NCBI RefSeq assembly: GCF_900963305.1
Contig: NC_042529.1
Span: forward strand, 2,476,001-2,540,000
Source of the DNA: Echeneis naucrates
Taxonomy: Eukaryota; Chordata; Actinopteri; Carangiformes; Echeneidae
Length of the DNA: 64,000 nt
Direction: 5' to 3'
In this document: piece by piece, positions 18,401-30,260 of the stretch
Numbering within the stretch: the stretch's first letter is position 1
How the letters are laid out: every line of letters begins with the position of its first letter
Made by a program: the position numbers and the translations under genes
The notes under the pieces: generated by a model
What the model was told of the DNA's origin: nothing
The model's input: only the letters and a program-made list of their open reading frames with translations
Databases searched by the model: none

Positions 18401-21400
18401 GTGAAACTTGCAAGCTGTCAACAAATCATCAATCACAATCAGCTTTTAAAATGCTCCTGAAAATCAGTTCATGCACGTTATCATAATCTACGTCTGCTCT
18501 CCAGGAGCATCTTTAACAGTGGAAATTATTTATGACTCCCTCTGCCGCTTTAAATTATTCTGCTACATTAAATCAAGCACATAATTTCCAAGTCAGCACA
18601 TTCCCAGATCCGCCCTCTGACGGGGTGACGCAAATAAACAACAGCACCTCGCAGCAGTCTGGGCCGCTGCTCAGAGAGGCCAGTCTGTTTTTAAAAGGCA
18701 GTAATAAGTGGGATTAACAAGAGCTGCCTACCGCTAGCTAGCTAGCTGGCATGTGGCAGATGGGTTTCTGGGTAATCCCAGAGTGGGGTGAGGGGTAGAC
18801 CCAAGGTGGCAGCGTGGGTGGCTCAGGATCTACACTGGATTAATTGCTTCTAAATGAAAACAAAATACATCATATGACCTTGTGCAAGATGGCTTCCAGC
18901 TGCCTGATTGGTGGAGAGTAACCTGCTTTATGTAATCGTTGAAAAACAGCAGTGTGATCTGCCAGATGTTTAAAGATGACACCATCATGCATCACTTCAC
19001 TGGGCATCAGCAGAGAGGAGGCTGCTCTTCAGACTGGGACCGATTCCCAACTCTTTGTGACTTTGCATGAAGCATTAAATCATCAATGAAGTCACTTACT
19101 TACACCCCCACCGAAGCTGAACAACTTATGGAAAAGACTGGTCATCAAGATTTAGTCAGGATTAAATGTGTGGCCCGTAATTTCTTCACGGTTCCCCTGA
19201 GCAGTGACTCATGTGAGTGAAAGCATCCTGAATTCACAAATAAAATGTCTGGATGATCATATCCATATGTTCTGGGGGAGGGGTCACCTCCAAGGTAAAG
19301 GCGAATTACAGCCGCTGTGTGTTCGTTCTCCTCCGACAGCCTGGAGGGTGAAGAGACGAGCCTCAGCAATCCCCTTCCCGCCCAATCAATCCGCAGCCTC
19401 GGCTCTGAACGGAGGCCGAGTGGCAGCTTTACGACCTTTAGGAAATAAAAGCTAAAGGCAACTAATCCGGCCCTCTGCACCCTCCAAAGACCTCCACCCC
19501 CACACCCCCCCACCCCCACCTCCTCCTCACCACCCCCAGAAATGAGAACGACTTTGGGGAAGACAGAGACAGATATTGAGCCGGTGGTCTCAGGATTCCA
19601 GTATTGATCTGAGCTTCTTCTTCTAATCTCCCCTCCCCCCCACCTCAGTAACCTCAGATGGATTGGACATCCAGTCACAAAAAAAGCAATTTGACCCCCC
19701 ACCACTGCCCTCCCAGGTCACCCTGTACTGACGGCTGACTTCAGATTGCCATGGTGATGGGAAATTATGACCAGGGCCCGGCTGGATGCGTTAAGAGGCT
19801 TGGATTTGTGCCCAGCGCCCCCGTTTTTTTTTTTTTTTTTTTCATCACGGGGGGCGGGGGGGCACTATGAGGACACAGCAGAGCATAATTGTGCTAATGT
19901 TTATCTGTTTTTTACAGCTGATTCCCCCCTTGCAGTTGGAAACATCAGCGCTGTGGACGCCTTTGATTTCTGCCCCCGCAGCCGAACTGTAAAGGTGCTT
20001 TTAGTTTGGGGCGAACTATCTTTTGCTTGAATTTAACAACTTTTAAAGTTATGACTCGTCCTCCGATGTCATAATGAAGTCAGACTGGCCCAGAACTTAT
20101 GCAGTGAGGGAAGGCATCATGAAAATCAGCAACGTTTAAAGTATTTCTGCTAAATATGAAACGGTGTGACCCGACGAAAGGCCACAGCAAAGTTAAACAC
20201 ACTTTTCAGGCTCTACATTTGTTACATAACGGGGAATAGTGACTCCAGTGAGCAGAAATAATTTGCGTAGTGTGTTTGGGCAGTGAACGGTCAGCTGATC
20301 ACCGGCCATTACATTTATTCTCATCTCATGAGGCATGGAAATAGAAACCAGCCTGCGGCCCAACACTCATTCACAACACAACACAAATCAAGAGGTTGGG
20401 GAGAAAACTGTCTTTTTACCACGAATTAAAGCCCTTTGAAGTCACAGTGCGGTTTTTTTGAGGAAGAGGAGACATCAGGGTGGTTTGTGTCCTTTGGTTG
20501 ACTGATGGAAATGAGTGCTTTTGAAGCTCAGAGGTGAGTCTGCCTTTGATTTGTGTCACGATTCCAGGGATGCACCTGTGCGATTCCTCCGTCGGAGCAC
20601 TGACAGATAATCCCCGGGGCTTCCCTCTCCTCTGTCTTTCTTGTCAGTCACAGTTACAGCCTGAGAAACAGGAAGCAGGACGGAGAAAAAGGAACAAGTA
20701 ATCTGAATAACGTTCAAAGAGAGAGTGAATTTTATGCTGGTTGCCCCCCCAAACTAGGTTGTGCCAGTCAGTAGAGTGAGATGCATACAGCAGGCACACC
20801 GGCACCTTCTCCTTCACGGCTGCACGACGTCGTTTACACCTTTTATTCTGGGCAGAGGATCTCGGTTCCGGACTGTTCGGGTGTTTTTTCGTTGGCTGAT
20901 TGATGCCTCCACATGCCCACAGTGCATCTCAGCTGCTGGGAAAAAAAAAAAAAAAGCCACATCGACATGCAAATTTATTCAGGGACCAGCTGCTGTGTCA
21001 AGATGATTCTGCAAAAGACATCCTTGAAACTTTTTAATGAGCTCACCGTTGTGAATAATGGGGACGGAGAGGTCACGGAAGTCGAGACTGTACGTGTGCG
21101 GCGTCTGCTTTGGTGTGTTTGTGGAGTTTGTACTTTTGCTTTATGATATGTGCATACATTTATGACAATCAGCGTTTAAAAGCACTCAGCGGGACACATC
21201 TGAGCAGGCAACAAGTCATGATCTCATCAGGCTGAGACAGGCAGATACACAGCTGGAGCACACAGCACACAAACACACAGAGAAGAATTGACAGTTAGCA
21301 GGTCAACAATATGCGGCCTTCAACGTGGACTTCATGTTTGTTGCGTAATATCATATTGGAGGGAACTGAAGAGCTTTGTGGAAAAGCCGAAGGATTAAAA

Positions 21401-22650
21401 CTCCTTTTTGCGGCGCTGCCACAAATAGCTCTCACACTTTTTGCTGGTTGTGAACTGATTCGATAATAATCGTGAAATCTAACGGGACACATCAGAAATC
21501 TGGTGTTTTGTTAACAGCCACCGCCTGTGCTTTTCACACAGAGAAGTGAAGAGGGGCTTTTCTCAAAAAAATAAATAAATAAATGAAAGACCATATATTT
21601 TGTGTCCCACTTCTCCGTCGGCAGGAGAGCGGGAGATCGTGTTGTGTTTGTTTCCATTAAAATCACCAGGCGTTCTTTTCCTATTATTCTAGCTGCTCTT
21701 TGGGTGAAAAACTGGAATTTCCACAAAACGCACAAATATAACCACAAACTGGAGGGGAGTCAGGGGTGTCAGCAGTAAAGGTTGAGTGGCGGTTCAGTCC
21801 AGCGTGATCACACAGCAGGCCTGAACCAGCTAACCTCTGAACCACCTCACTGCTAATTGATGCGATCACAGTGTCAGCAGCTGGCACACCAGAATCAAAT
21901 TAAACAGATTGTTTTGGCTTGTTTGGGGGGGGGGGGTGCTCTCCCCACCCCCATCTCTTCCTTTGACAGCCCCATTTGCTGATTCAGCCATGAATAAGGT
22001 GAAAGGTCACAGCTAAGGACTCCAAAATTTGGATGAATGTCACTTTACAATCCAGCGAATATTAAAATCAAGAAATATATGTTCAAATCTGCAATGACAG
22101 ATTTTTTTTTTTCTTCATCAGCAAAAATAAATTTAGCTTGTTGAATTAGTGAATTCACCAAATATTGGCTTATGGGCACATTTAATAGACACTGAGCTAC
22201 ATCATCACTCTCCCAGTCCAGTATTCCCTCTATTTAAGCTCTGTTTTTGGTCTCCACCAACTCCTCAAGAAAACATCTGGCTCTTAAACTGGAAGTGCTC
22301 GACCACGTTGACCAGCTAGCTGTTAATTACAGCTGTGAAACTGAACCGAAACAGTCACGTCATGGGCGAGAAAAACAAGACAAAGAGCTCTTAAAAAAAA
22401 AAAAACAAAAAAGGGCTGAAACGCTCCAGATGACGATGAGTCAGACGGTAAATGTTTGTGCGATTGTCACAGCAAACAACTGTAATCCCTGTCACACGAT
22501 CCTTTGTTAATATATATATATATATATAGCAGCTTTAAGGAGTTTCACTCTGGATCAACTGGAATATTTTGGTCCATACAAATATTTGATTCAACTCGTG
22601 GGCTCGGGCCTAAATCACAAGGAAGTTCATTCACTCACAGAGAACAGTGG
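15481..22650. other. Gene-poor intergenic sequence
   Basis: No exon can be supported. Simple features include a GCTA repeat (18732-18748), a strongly C-rich block on the plus strand at about 19490-19530 and 19628-19645 (G-rich on minus), poly-T at 19825-19842, A runs near 20940, a G run near 21926 and a TA repeat at 22509-22526. The longest open frame (19145-19705, minus, 186 codons) is Gly/Arg-rich over the C-rich block and matches no family I know. Confidence 0.55.
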
Positions 22651-23348
22651 ATGTTCTGTACAGTGCTCGAATTTATTAAGTCTTCAGTGTTACAAAAATG
22701 TACAATTTGTATAAACATTATTATCATAGTAAAAGGAAACTTAACCTCTGTGGCCACGAAGGGAAAAGCACTTAGGATTACTGTTCCATGGCGATGAAAT
22801 TTATTATCATCCGACGGCTCCATCGCCACTGAAGAAGAATTCCTTCTGTCCAGCACAAACACAAAAATGTGGAATAAATATTCTGGGAAGTGTCCATACA
22901 CCGTGGAACAAAAACAGCTATTCAGTTGGGTATAATCTGTGCAAGCGTGTGAATATAAAGATGTTTTTAAACTGGATTCTACACTTTTCTTCACCAAATG
23001 CCTGCCACACGGATCTTAATGTGTTCATGTATTAGTTCTACACTTAGCGGCCGACTGTCTCGTTGTAGAAATCTTTAAAACGAGTGTAGAAAAGCACTTA
23101 GTGAAGATTAACTGATAAGGTTTTCTCTAAAAATGTATCTTAAGCTTTCAAAGGGTGGCTGAACGACGGTGGAACAAAGAACATGTCAATACTGCCTTAA
23201 TTATTACGAGCAAATCCATTCCTCCTGACCCTCGGGCTGTGTGTAATTGTTGTTTTGTTGGTACCGATCGCTCGCCCATTAAAATGGGCCATTAAGCTTG
23301 GAAGTGTCTCAACAGCGGATAAATCTCTGAAGGTAACGTTGGAAGAGT

Positions 23349-23954
23349 TCATCTCTTCCTGTTCCTGTTGTGCTTCACCATCTTCTTCCTCTTCAGGATC
23401 ATCTCGTACAGTTTCTCCAGGCCCGGCTGCAGCCCGTGGCCGTTCACGGCGCTGCAGCTCTGCACGTGATGCAGCGTGTACATGCTCAGTTCGTGGACGG
23501 AGAGCAGCTTCTCCACCTCGCTGACGGACAAGGCCGACTCCAGGTCCTGCTTGTTGGCCAGGATCAGCACGGGGACCCCCTGGTTCTCGGAGGTGCGGGT
23601 GATCTTGTGCAGCTCCACTTTGGCCTCCTCCATCCGCTCCAGCTCGGTGGAGTCCACCACGAACACCATCCCGTCCGTCCGCCGGGTGTAAGACTTCCAC
23701 AGCGGGCGCAGCTTCTCCTGCCCGCCCACGTCCCACACCTGGAAGTTGATGGCCCGAGACGTCCCCACCGCCACCTTGATCTTCTCCGTGTTGAAGCCCT
23801 TGGTGGGGATGGTCTTCACAAACTCCTTCAGCTTGAGTCTGTAGAGCAGAGAGGTCTTTCCGGCCGAGTCCAGGCCGATAACCACCACGTGCAGCGACTG
23901 GAAGTTTGGCAGGAACGGCGTGTTGGGAGCGATATCAGTCAGCTGGTTCCCCAT
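23349..23954 (-). CDS. arl4d: ADP-ribosylation factor-like GTPase 4D
   Basis: Complete single-exon coding sequence of 201 residues, the usual length for ARL4 proteins. ARL4D is a small GTPase of the plasma membrane, nucleus and mitochondria. It recruits ARNO/cytohesin-2 and so activates ARF6 and actin remodelling. Visible motifs: Gly2 for N-myristoylation, the P-loop GLDSAGKT (27-34), the switch I region [18 protein letters not shown] (74-81, with Q79), NKQD, CSA, and a polybasic C-terminus (KRKK...NRNRKR) acting as nuclear-import and membrane-binding tail. The match to human ARL4D is close throughout and better than to ARL4A/C in the N-terminus ([10 protein letters not shown]...[20 protein letters not shown]). 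The coding region is intronless as in mammals. Candidate polyadenylation signals (AATAAA on minus) lie at 22800-22805 and 22672-22677. Confidence 0.95.
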   Translation of the reverse strand: MGNQLTDIAPNTPFLPNFQSLHVVVIGLDSAGKTSLLYRLKLKEFVKTIPTKGFNTEKIKVAVGTSRAINFQVWDVGGQEKLRPLWKSYTRRTDGMVFVVDSTELERMEEAKVELHKITRTSENQGVPVLILANKQDLESALSVSEVEKLLSVHELSMYTLHHVQSCSAVNGHGLQPGLEKLYEMILKRKKMVKHNRNRKR

Positions 23955-24132
23955 GATTCACACGTACTTCAGCGAGGTGACAGATTCCTCTTTAAATATA
24001 TGTTTTTTTTCTCTCAGGAGACTGGCTTGTGCTCCCGGTCCTCAGATGGGATCAGATGGTGTGGAGACCTTATCAAAAGACAGACACACACACAGTGAGT
24101 TAACATTTAATCAGAAGACAATGGGTGCTTAC

Positions 24133-24172
<40 letters not shown>

Positions 24173-24672
24173 ATCTCACAGAGCAGACATTTGAAAACAG
24201 CTCATGATTATCAGTGAAAGCTCGTTTACAAGCATTTGATGGATTTTTTTTATCCAATCAGCACAGACGCTCTTGTTGTGTCACCTTTTAGTTTACTTCT
24301 CCAAACTTCTGTGACTTCAAATCCACTTTTGAGCCCATAAAACACTAAAACATCTTTTTTTCCCTTCTTCTTCTTTCTGTGCCACATTACGGAGCAGTTA
24401 ATTAGATGTCTGAGGTTATCTGGTTTCTTATTTGCTGAGTCTAATCCTCTTAAGGCTTCTAAACCTGAAAGGGCTTTTCTTGCATGGGGCTGATTGATTT
24501 CTATGCAGCTGATGGATCATATGTGTTCTCCTGCTCATTGAGGACTGCTGCTGCAGCACTAATCCGGTTGTTGTTGACTTCCTGATGCTTGTTTACTTGT
24601 GTACTTGTTTACTCCTGACCCTGAAAATGACCAGACTGCAGAAAAACGCCTCGTCATGCGTCTGACCTGTCG

Positions 24673-24708
<36 letters not shown>

Positions 24709-24923
24709 TACTTGAGTTTATCTGAAGCGGAATAAACCTCCGAAATCAGCTGATCCGGTTTTCATTGTGTTCTCAGCGCTGTTTTCATTCGCACACATGA
24801 AATGGATAAGTTGAAGACGCCCGCAGAGCCTGTGAGGTTAACTTTAAGGGCTCACAGAATCCGGATTGCATGCAGATTATTCTGTAACCAGCTCTCCTCC
24901 TCCTCCATCACAAACATCCATAC
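23955..24923 (-). other. arl4d 5' leader/intron region
   Basis: No coding exon seen. It contains a perfect (TG)n run at about 24133-24170 and a T run of about 29 at 24677-24705. An acceptor-like TTTAAAG|AGG occurs on the minus strand just upstream of the start codon, near 23990. Confidence 0.45.
24133..24170. repeat. (TG)n microsatellite
   Basis: About 19 uninterrupted TG units in the arl4d leader region. Confidence 0.95.
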
Positions 24924-25065
24924 CTTCTAAACTGGCGGCGACAGCAGCGTCCACAAACGGATAAACACATCCATGGCCGGCGGACGACGTCGATCCGGTC
25001 CTGCTCCTCTCAGCAGATCTGAGAGGATCCGGAGAGACTCGGCACCTAAAGCCCGGCTGACGTCA
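24924..25065 (-). promoter_or_regulatory. arl4d: Putative arl4d 5' non-coding exon and promoter with CRE
   Basis: A CpG-rich block ends at a donor-like AAG|GTATGG (boundary 24924) and could be the non-coding first exon spliced to the arl4d coding exon about 1 kb downstream. A full CRE palindrome TGACGTCA lies at 25058-25065. Within the exon is a complete 16-codon upstream frame (24974 to 24927) reading MDVFIRLWTLLSPPV then stop. Assignment to arl4d rests on position and orientation only. Confidence 0.4.
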
Positions 25066-25164
25066 CGACCACCTGGGCAGGCTAAACCACGCCCCCTGCC
25101 GGTCCCAGTTGGGAACGAGCAGCATCAAGCTGCTGATCCATCTGACTTTTAATGATTTTCAGGC

Positions 25165-25554
25165 TCAGAATGGCTTCAGGTCTCTCTGGAGTCCAGAATC
25201 TGGACCTGTGATCTGGACTGACTGAAGGAGATCGTGACATTCAGTGGAACATTTCTCCCTCCATGTCTCTGCAGCTGCCACGCTGCCCCACAGCAGAATA
25301 TTTCCACCCCGGTGCTTTACAGTTGGCACAAGGAGGGGTGGGGGCAAGTGTGTGCAGCGTCCCCTGACAAAGCGTTGGCTCCACCATGTGTCAGCTCTCC
25401 AGACCGCCAAGAACGGCAGCTGGATTCTGGCTCCTGCTCCAAACACTTTGAGTTTCCTCCACTTATTTACTAAACAACTCTGAGACAGAGAAAAACTGTC
25501 TTCTGTGTCGGCAGTATGTTCAGTGGTGCTGCTCATAAAGGACCTTATAGTCAA
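25165..25554 (-). mobile_element. Degenerate Tc1/mariner transposase fragment
   Basis: An open frame on the minus strand contains VPTVKHRGGNILLWG, which matches the well-conserved (I/V)PTVKHGGGxxMLWG block of Tc1-like transposases just before the second catalytic Asp region. It ends with LQRDLKPF, which resembles the LWRDLK block near the C-terminus of these enzymes. The stretch between the two blocks is far shorter than in an intact transposase, and the DDE residues and terminal repeats are not recognisable. It is therefore an internally deleted relic, not an active element. It sits just past the 3' end of tmem106a. The frame is intact for 129 codons but I infer no function. Confidence 0.55.
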
Positions 25555-26338
25555 ATCGACTGCAAAGAATGATATTTATTAAAATTATTATATATTTTCT
25601 ATTTCAAATCTTGGTCCAGAATGTAACAAGTGACCATGCCTTCCACATAAATGCTGAAATATAGTAGAGCAGAAGTGTGACGTAAAAGTTTTTTAATGTA
25701 CCAACTGGGATGAAATGATTCTTTCAGTCACTCAGATTGTCTGAAAAAGGCTGTCAAGCATTTTTTTACAGGAATTTGTGCAGAAGGAAGTATTAGAATA
25801 ATGACAATGAACTTTGTCTCAGCGTTGCGATGTCTCACAATCTGAACGGACACAATCAAAATGATACACAATGCAATAAATTAGTCGTAAGTGAGAAAAT
25901 AAAGCTTTTTCCATTTAAGGCAAATTATACACTATGAAAAAAGTATTAGAGAACCTTCAATGCCACAGTTTAATAAAGTGCAAATTACTAAGGACACAAT
26001 TATCAGTGATCGACAATTTGTTTACACAATGTGTGGCATCCGACTCAAAAAAAAAAAAAAAAAAATCAAATTTTTACAAAACCTTCATGTCTTCATGTGG
26101 AAACTGCATCTCTTCTTCTTTGACCCAATTTTATGAGACATACAGTCTGTAATAACAAGACTCAGAGGGAGAGCTTGAAAAAAAAGAAAAAAACCCAAGA
26201 CACATATTCGTAGTGACTGATTAAAATCTCAGGGGTATGCTAAAACGACATACAAAATAAGATACGATGCACTCTCGCAGTTGGCTATCTTTCAGTCAGA
26301 ATATTCATCATCTCTTTGGTGTTTCGTTTCATTTCTTT

Positions 26339-29039
26339 TTATCCGCTCACAGGATGTGGGATTGTTGAATTGGTGCCACAGTCGATGTACTCGAAGGTGT
26401 TCAAGGACAGCTGCTCCATGTGGGAGAGATAGGAGATATTCATCGTCATTCTGCGGCACAAAAGAATAGAAAACAACCTGAGAGACAGCTAGAGTCGGTG
26501 TCACGATTTCATCACGTTTTATATATTAAATATGGATTAAATGTCTGAGAAATGTGATACTGATATCTTTCAGCACACAATTGTTGGTTTTTTTGGCGTG
26601 AAAATTCCCCCTCATGCCAAAGGCATATACAGCGAACTTCTATTTTAAAGCCTGCAGCTCAGTTTGTAGTTTGGCCATCAGACATATTCTCCAGAATAAA
26701 AGTGAGCGGTCTATATTCCTCTAAATGGGGTCATCATTTTAAAAAGTGACATCATGATGTACTGAAGAGAAATCAAAACTCAAAAAAAGAAAAAAAAAAA
26801 GCAGGGTTGTTATCCCATAAACTTCAATGCACACGCATTTACCTGCATCTGGAGTTCAAATGCGACTCCCACTGATTCGCAGAGGACAGAAATTCTTTCT
26901 TTAAGACTAAACAAAACACTGAACCCCAACCCTCACGTCTACAGACTGGACTTTAGAGGCTTAAAAAAATGTTTTGAAGATAAATCACTTCGCAGTTGTG
27001 GCTTCACAAACCCTGAGTCATACTCTTATTGGCTGACACTTACTGCAGCTCCAGAAATAATGTGTGAATCTTGAACGAGCTTGACTTGCAGTACGAGCTG
27101 AAAGAGACAGAACAGCAGATATGTTTTATTTATCCACGTAAACAATAAGGGCGGAGGTCGAGTTATAAGATTGTGGGGTCAAACTTACTTTAGGCCTTTA
27201 TCTTTGATGAGCAGGTCAACTCGAATGAGGTACTGCAAAAGTAAAAGATAGATTAACTTTACTGGAAATCTATCAGCTCTTTACTTTGACTTGATTGCTT
27301 CTGAGGAACTCACAGACTTCTGCGATCGGGACTGGATGGCGGTCATGTTTGATATTTTGGTTTTGCCCACAACTATGTCAGTGATCAGGCCCTGCACGTT
27401 GAAGTCCACGATCTCAACTGGGACGAAGTTGTTGTTGGTGGCGTTAATGAGGTTCTGGAGGAGAAGCACGACACAGCTGATCAGGCAGAATCCGACGCGA
27501 CTTTCCATCTTCCATTCCACATTCCTGAACTTCGCCCTCCACGTAACTGGCGCTGCTATCTAAAGTGTGTCATGTGAAGGCAATTCGGGCCGCACCTTGT
27601 GTTTTGACATGCCCAATAAAGAAAGCGTCTTTTAAATTGATGCTAAATGCTGAATCCAGGAGAAACTTAGCCTATCTTAGCATAATGACTGGAAGCGGGG
27701 GGAAACAGCTAGCCTCCCCCAGCTAGCTGCAAAGAGAGAAATAAAAATCAATGAGTGACTTTGAGTCATTAGGTAGCATATGCACGCCCTCCACACTGAC
27801 TGACTGTCGTGATTTTGATCCAGCAGCTCTGTGATCAGTATTCCTCTTACTTACTGTGACCTGCATCTCAACCTCGTCTGGGGTGAAGTAGACCATGACT
27901 GACAGCACAGACACAGGCGTGATAGTGACGCTCCGGGGGAAGAGGAAGAAGAGGATCAGACAGCAAAGAAAGAGACACAAGGCCATGGAGACGCACACGT
28001 ACAGCTTCCTGAAAGGCAAACACACAACAGCATGGAGTCCATGTTTCTGCGTCTTTGTTATTCATATATACTTGTGAGCTGAGGTAGTTTTACATCTCCT
28101 CTGACGAACAGGGTGAAACGAGCACAGGAGAGATTTTGAGCATTTCCTCTGATCAGCAGACTCAAAGTAACCAAATCCTGCAGACAGGCCTGACTGAGTG
28201 TTTCGTTGTGAAGTGACAAAATTATACCGACTAAATTCACCAGTATTGATATAAAACCTAGACCTTTATACTACCTTTATACTTTTTGGAACTTGAAAAA
28301 AAAAAAAAATTAAATGCTCACAACTGATTGTGTATCACGAGTTGGATTATTATTTGTGATTCTTGTTTCAATCAACACTGGGCCATTGATTAAGTAAGAA
28401 AGATAAATTTTAAGGCTGATTGAAACTATCCGTCTGCAGTTAGAAAGTTTATTTTGCTGCACTTTATGGATGCATTCACAGTTTTTTCCATTAAAAGTCC
28501 AACATAGGACAATGCATTTCTCTCAGAAACGTGGTGGATAGAGACAAATCAGGCAGCATGAAATGCAAAGTGTGTGTACCTCAAAGTAGCATTTGATGAC
28601 TAAAATAAATGTACTTCCACTGCACACACATGCACACCAAGTCCTTACGTGCGTCTTGGTTTCAGCCTCACATCGTTGCAGGGTATGACAGCCACCAGCT
28701 GGTCTTCGTGACCTACCAAAACACAGACAAGAGGAAGAAGAAGCATCTTTCCCATTCTGTTTTGTCATAAAAAAAGCTGATGTGAAAGTTTCCAAACAGA
28801 TACAGCTGCACAGTCACCACTTGTTCCCTTTGCTGCTTGTGAAATAAGCTCTATGGGCGGCGGAGAAACCAACCTCTAGGAATTCGCCCGGTCCCGCGAC
28901 ACGTGGGGCAGGTGTCCCCCGACGGGTTTCCATTCATGCTGCCATACGGCGGGAAGTGCTTCAGAGTTTTCACCCTCTCTGACTGAGCTGGCAGCTCTGG
29001 GTTCTCTGAGATTGAGTTGCTGTGTTCTGACGAAACCAT
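26339..29039 (-). CDS. tmem106a: Transmembrane protein 106A
   Basis: Seven coding exons in consistent phase give 244 residues (human TMEM106A has 262): 29039-28874, 28712-28649, 28008-27855, 27454-27314, 27232-27189, 27097-27044, 26450-26339. TMEM106A is a type II endolysosomal and cell-surface protein of the TMEM106/DUF1356 family, linked to macrophage activation and restriction of enveloped-virus release. Visible: a CPTCRGTGRIP zinc-ribbon-like CxxC near residue 44; the conserved QLVAVIPCNDVRLKPRRT; one transmembrane helix at about 79-101 ending FFLFPRSV; and a luminal domain with N-glycosylation sequons NAT, NMT, NIS and NST. The final exon SYLSHMEQLSLNTFEYIDCG aligns with human SYLSHSEQLVFQSYEYVDCR. 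The start M was chosen because it is the first in-frame ATG after a likely acceptor at 29055. A minus-strand AATAAA is at 25575-25580. Neighbours arl4d and nbr1 are as in human 17q21. Confidence 0.93.
27640..27745. repeat. Degraded teleost dispersed repeat in tmem106a intron
   Basis: The words ttagcctatcttagcataat (from 27668) and gggggaaacagctagcct (from 27697) correspond to a common fish repeat (TTAGCTTAGCATAAAGACTGGAAGCAGGGGGAAACAGCTAGCCT type) that I recognise from memory. It lies between coding exons 3 and 4 of tmem106a. Family name unknown. Confidence 0.55.
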
Positions 29040-29099
29040 GACGCCTCGCCCAGCCTGGTCTAAATGAGACAAAGTCAAAAAAGAGAAAGTCATCTAAAG

Positions 29100-29855
29100 C
29101 CTCGCAGAAGGCAGCATGTCCACAGCAGCCCCGTCCTTCCTGAGACGCCTCTGACAGCTGACGGTCACCTTTGATACCGGCCTCCCTCGCAAACCTTTAA
29201 ATGTCCAATAAAAGCTCCTTCTTCCCACGATTTGAGGAGTCAGCACCGGGAGTGACAGCTAAACTTTCTTTATGTTTCTGTCACTACTTACTTTCACTCT
29301 CAGGGATGACTGTGTGATGAGCAGAAATTGTTTACCGCGTTGGATTCCTAAATAGAAATGTAAAAAAAACTCAGCACGTTTGTTTTTGGATATTTGGGAT
29401 TTTTGCTCCTTATGCCTATATTTTGTAGTTTGCTGTGTGATCAAACACACACTCGCAGCCTTTCCAACAGCGTCACCATCATTTGAGTTTACTGAGGCCG
29501 AATCCTTCTGCCAGTTCCTGTAACACAGCATTTTTAAAAGATGACTACATTTTAACAAACTTTACAGCAACATGGTAACAAATTAAGCAGCTGCAGTTCT
29601 GCTGATTTATTCTTTAAATGTAAATTATATCACCACCTATCAGTTTTTTAACTGTGGCCGAACATACAAACTGCTACACAAGTGAAATGTAGGTGAGGAA
29701 AGGAACTGTGTACTCAAACCCTTCATCTGTTAATGTCTAACCATTAATCTGCTGGATTTCCGCTGAACATATGGGATGAAATATTCCACTTTTTCCGGAT
29801 TTATTTACTGATTATTTCACACACAGTGTGTGAATCAGACGCCAGTCGGTCGGTG

Positions 29856-29886
<31 letters not shown>

Positions 29887-29963
29887 CGGTGAGAAGCTCC
29901 TGCAGAAAAAAAAAAAGGTCGGTACGCAGTTTGAGTCCAAACTTTCCTGCTGAGCTAACTCAC
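29100..29963 (-). other. Putative tmem106a intron 1; nothing else seen
   Basis: Lies between the proposed non-coding first exon and the first coding exon. No coding potential recognised. Contains the TTG repeat. Confidence 0.45.
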
Positions 29964-30191
29964 CTCCAAGACCGCTTCAGAGAAGAGACCGGGACCGGGA
30001 CCGGGACCAGGACCGGGACCAGGACCAGGACTGGGACAGAGGACAGACACAGGCTGGATCCTTCCGGGCTGAAGCTTCACATTAAAACCTGCTGTGGGCT
30101 GAACGGACATCGGAGGCTTCACTTCCTGCTTCATGGGGCAGCTGCAGCAGGTGTCACGTGACACTTCGTGTTGCGTTGCAGATGACGTCAT
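29964..30191 (-). promoter_or_regulatory. tmem106a: Putative tmem106a first exon and promoter with CLEAR and CRE motifs
   Basis: On the minus strand CTTGGAG|GTGAGT (boundary 29964) is a near-consensus donor and suits a non-coding first exon spliced to the coding exon at 29054. Just upstream are GTCACGTGAC at 30153-30162, an exact match to the 10-bp CLEAR element bound by TFEB/MiT factors, and ATGACGTCAT at 30182-30191, a full CRE palindrome. Between these and the donor is a GGGACC-type hexanucleotide repeat. The motifs are seen directly; the promoter role is inferred. Confidence 0.5.
29986..30037. repeat. GGGACC/AGGACC hexanucleotide repeat
   Basis: About eight tandem six-base units of gggacc or aggacc on the plus strand, in the putative first exon of tmem106a. 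The transcribed strand sense would read GGTCCC. Just left of it, a TTG repeat occupies about 29855-29886. Confidence 0.9.
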
Positions 30192-30260
30192 CGGTTATTA
30201 TTCCTCACACCTGGATCCATCCATCCATCCATCCATCCATTCATTCAGATGGACAGCAGA

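Noticed and set aside
19145-19705. 186-codon open frame on the minus strand
   Set aside because: Gly/Arg/Val-rich where it crosses a C-rich block, no family motif, no splice or polyadenylation context; best explained by composition.
23370-24098. 242-codon plus-strand open frame antisense to arl4d
   Set aside because: Shadow of the GC-rich arl4d coding exon; His/Val/Leu-rich composition and no known family.
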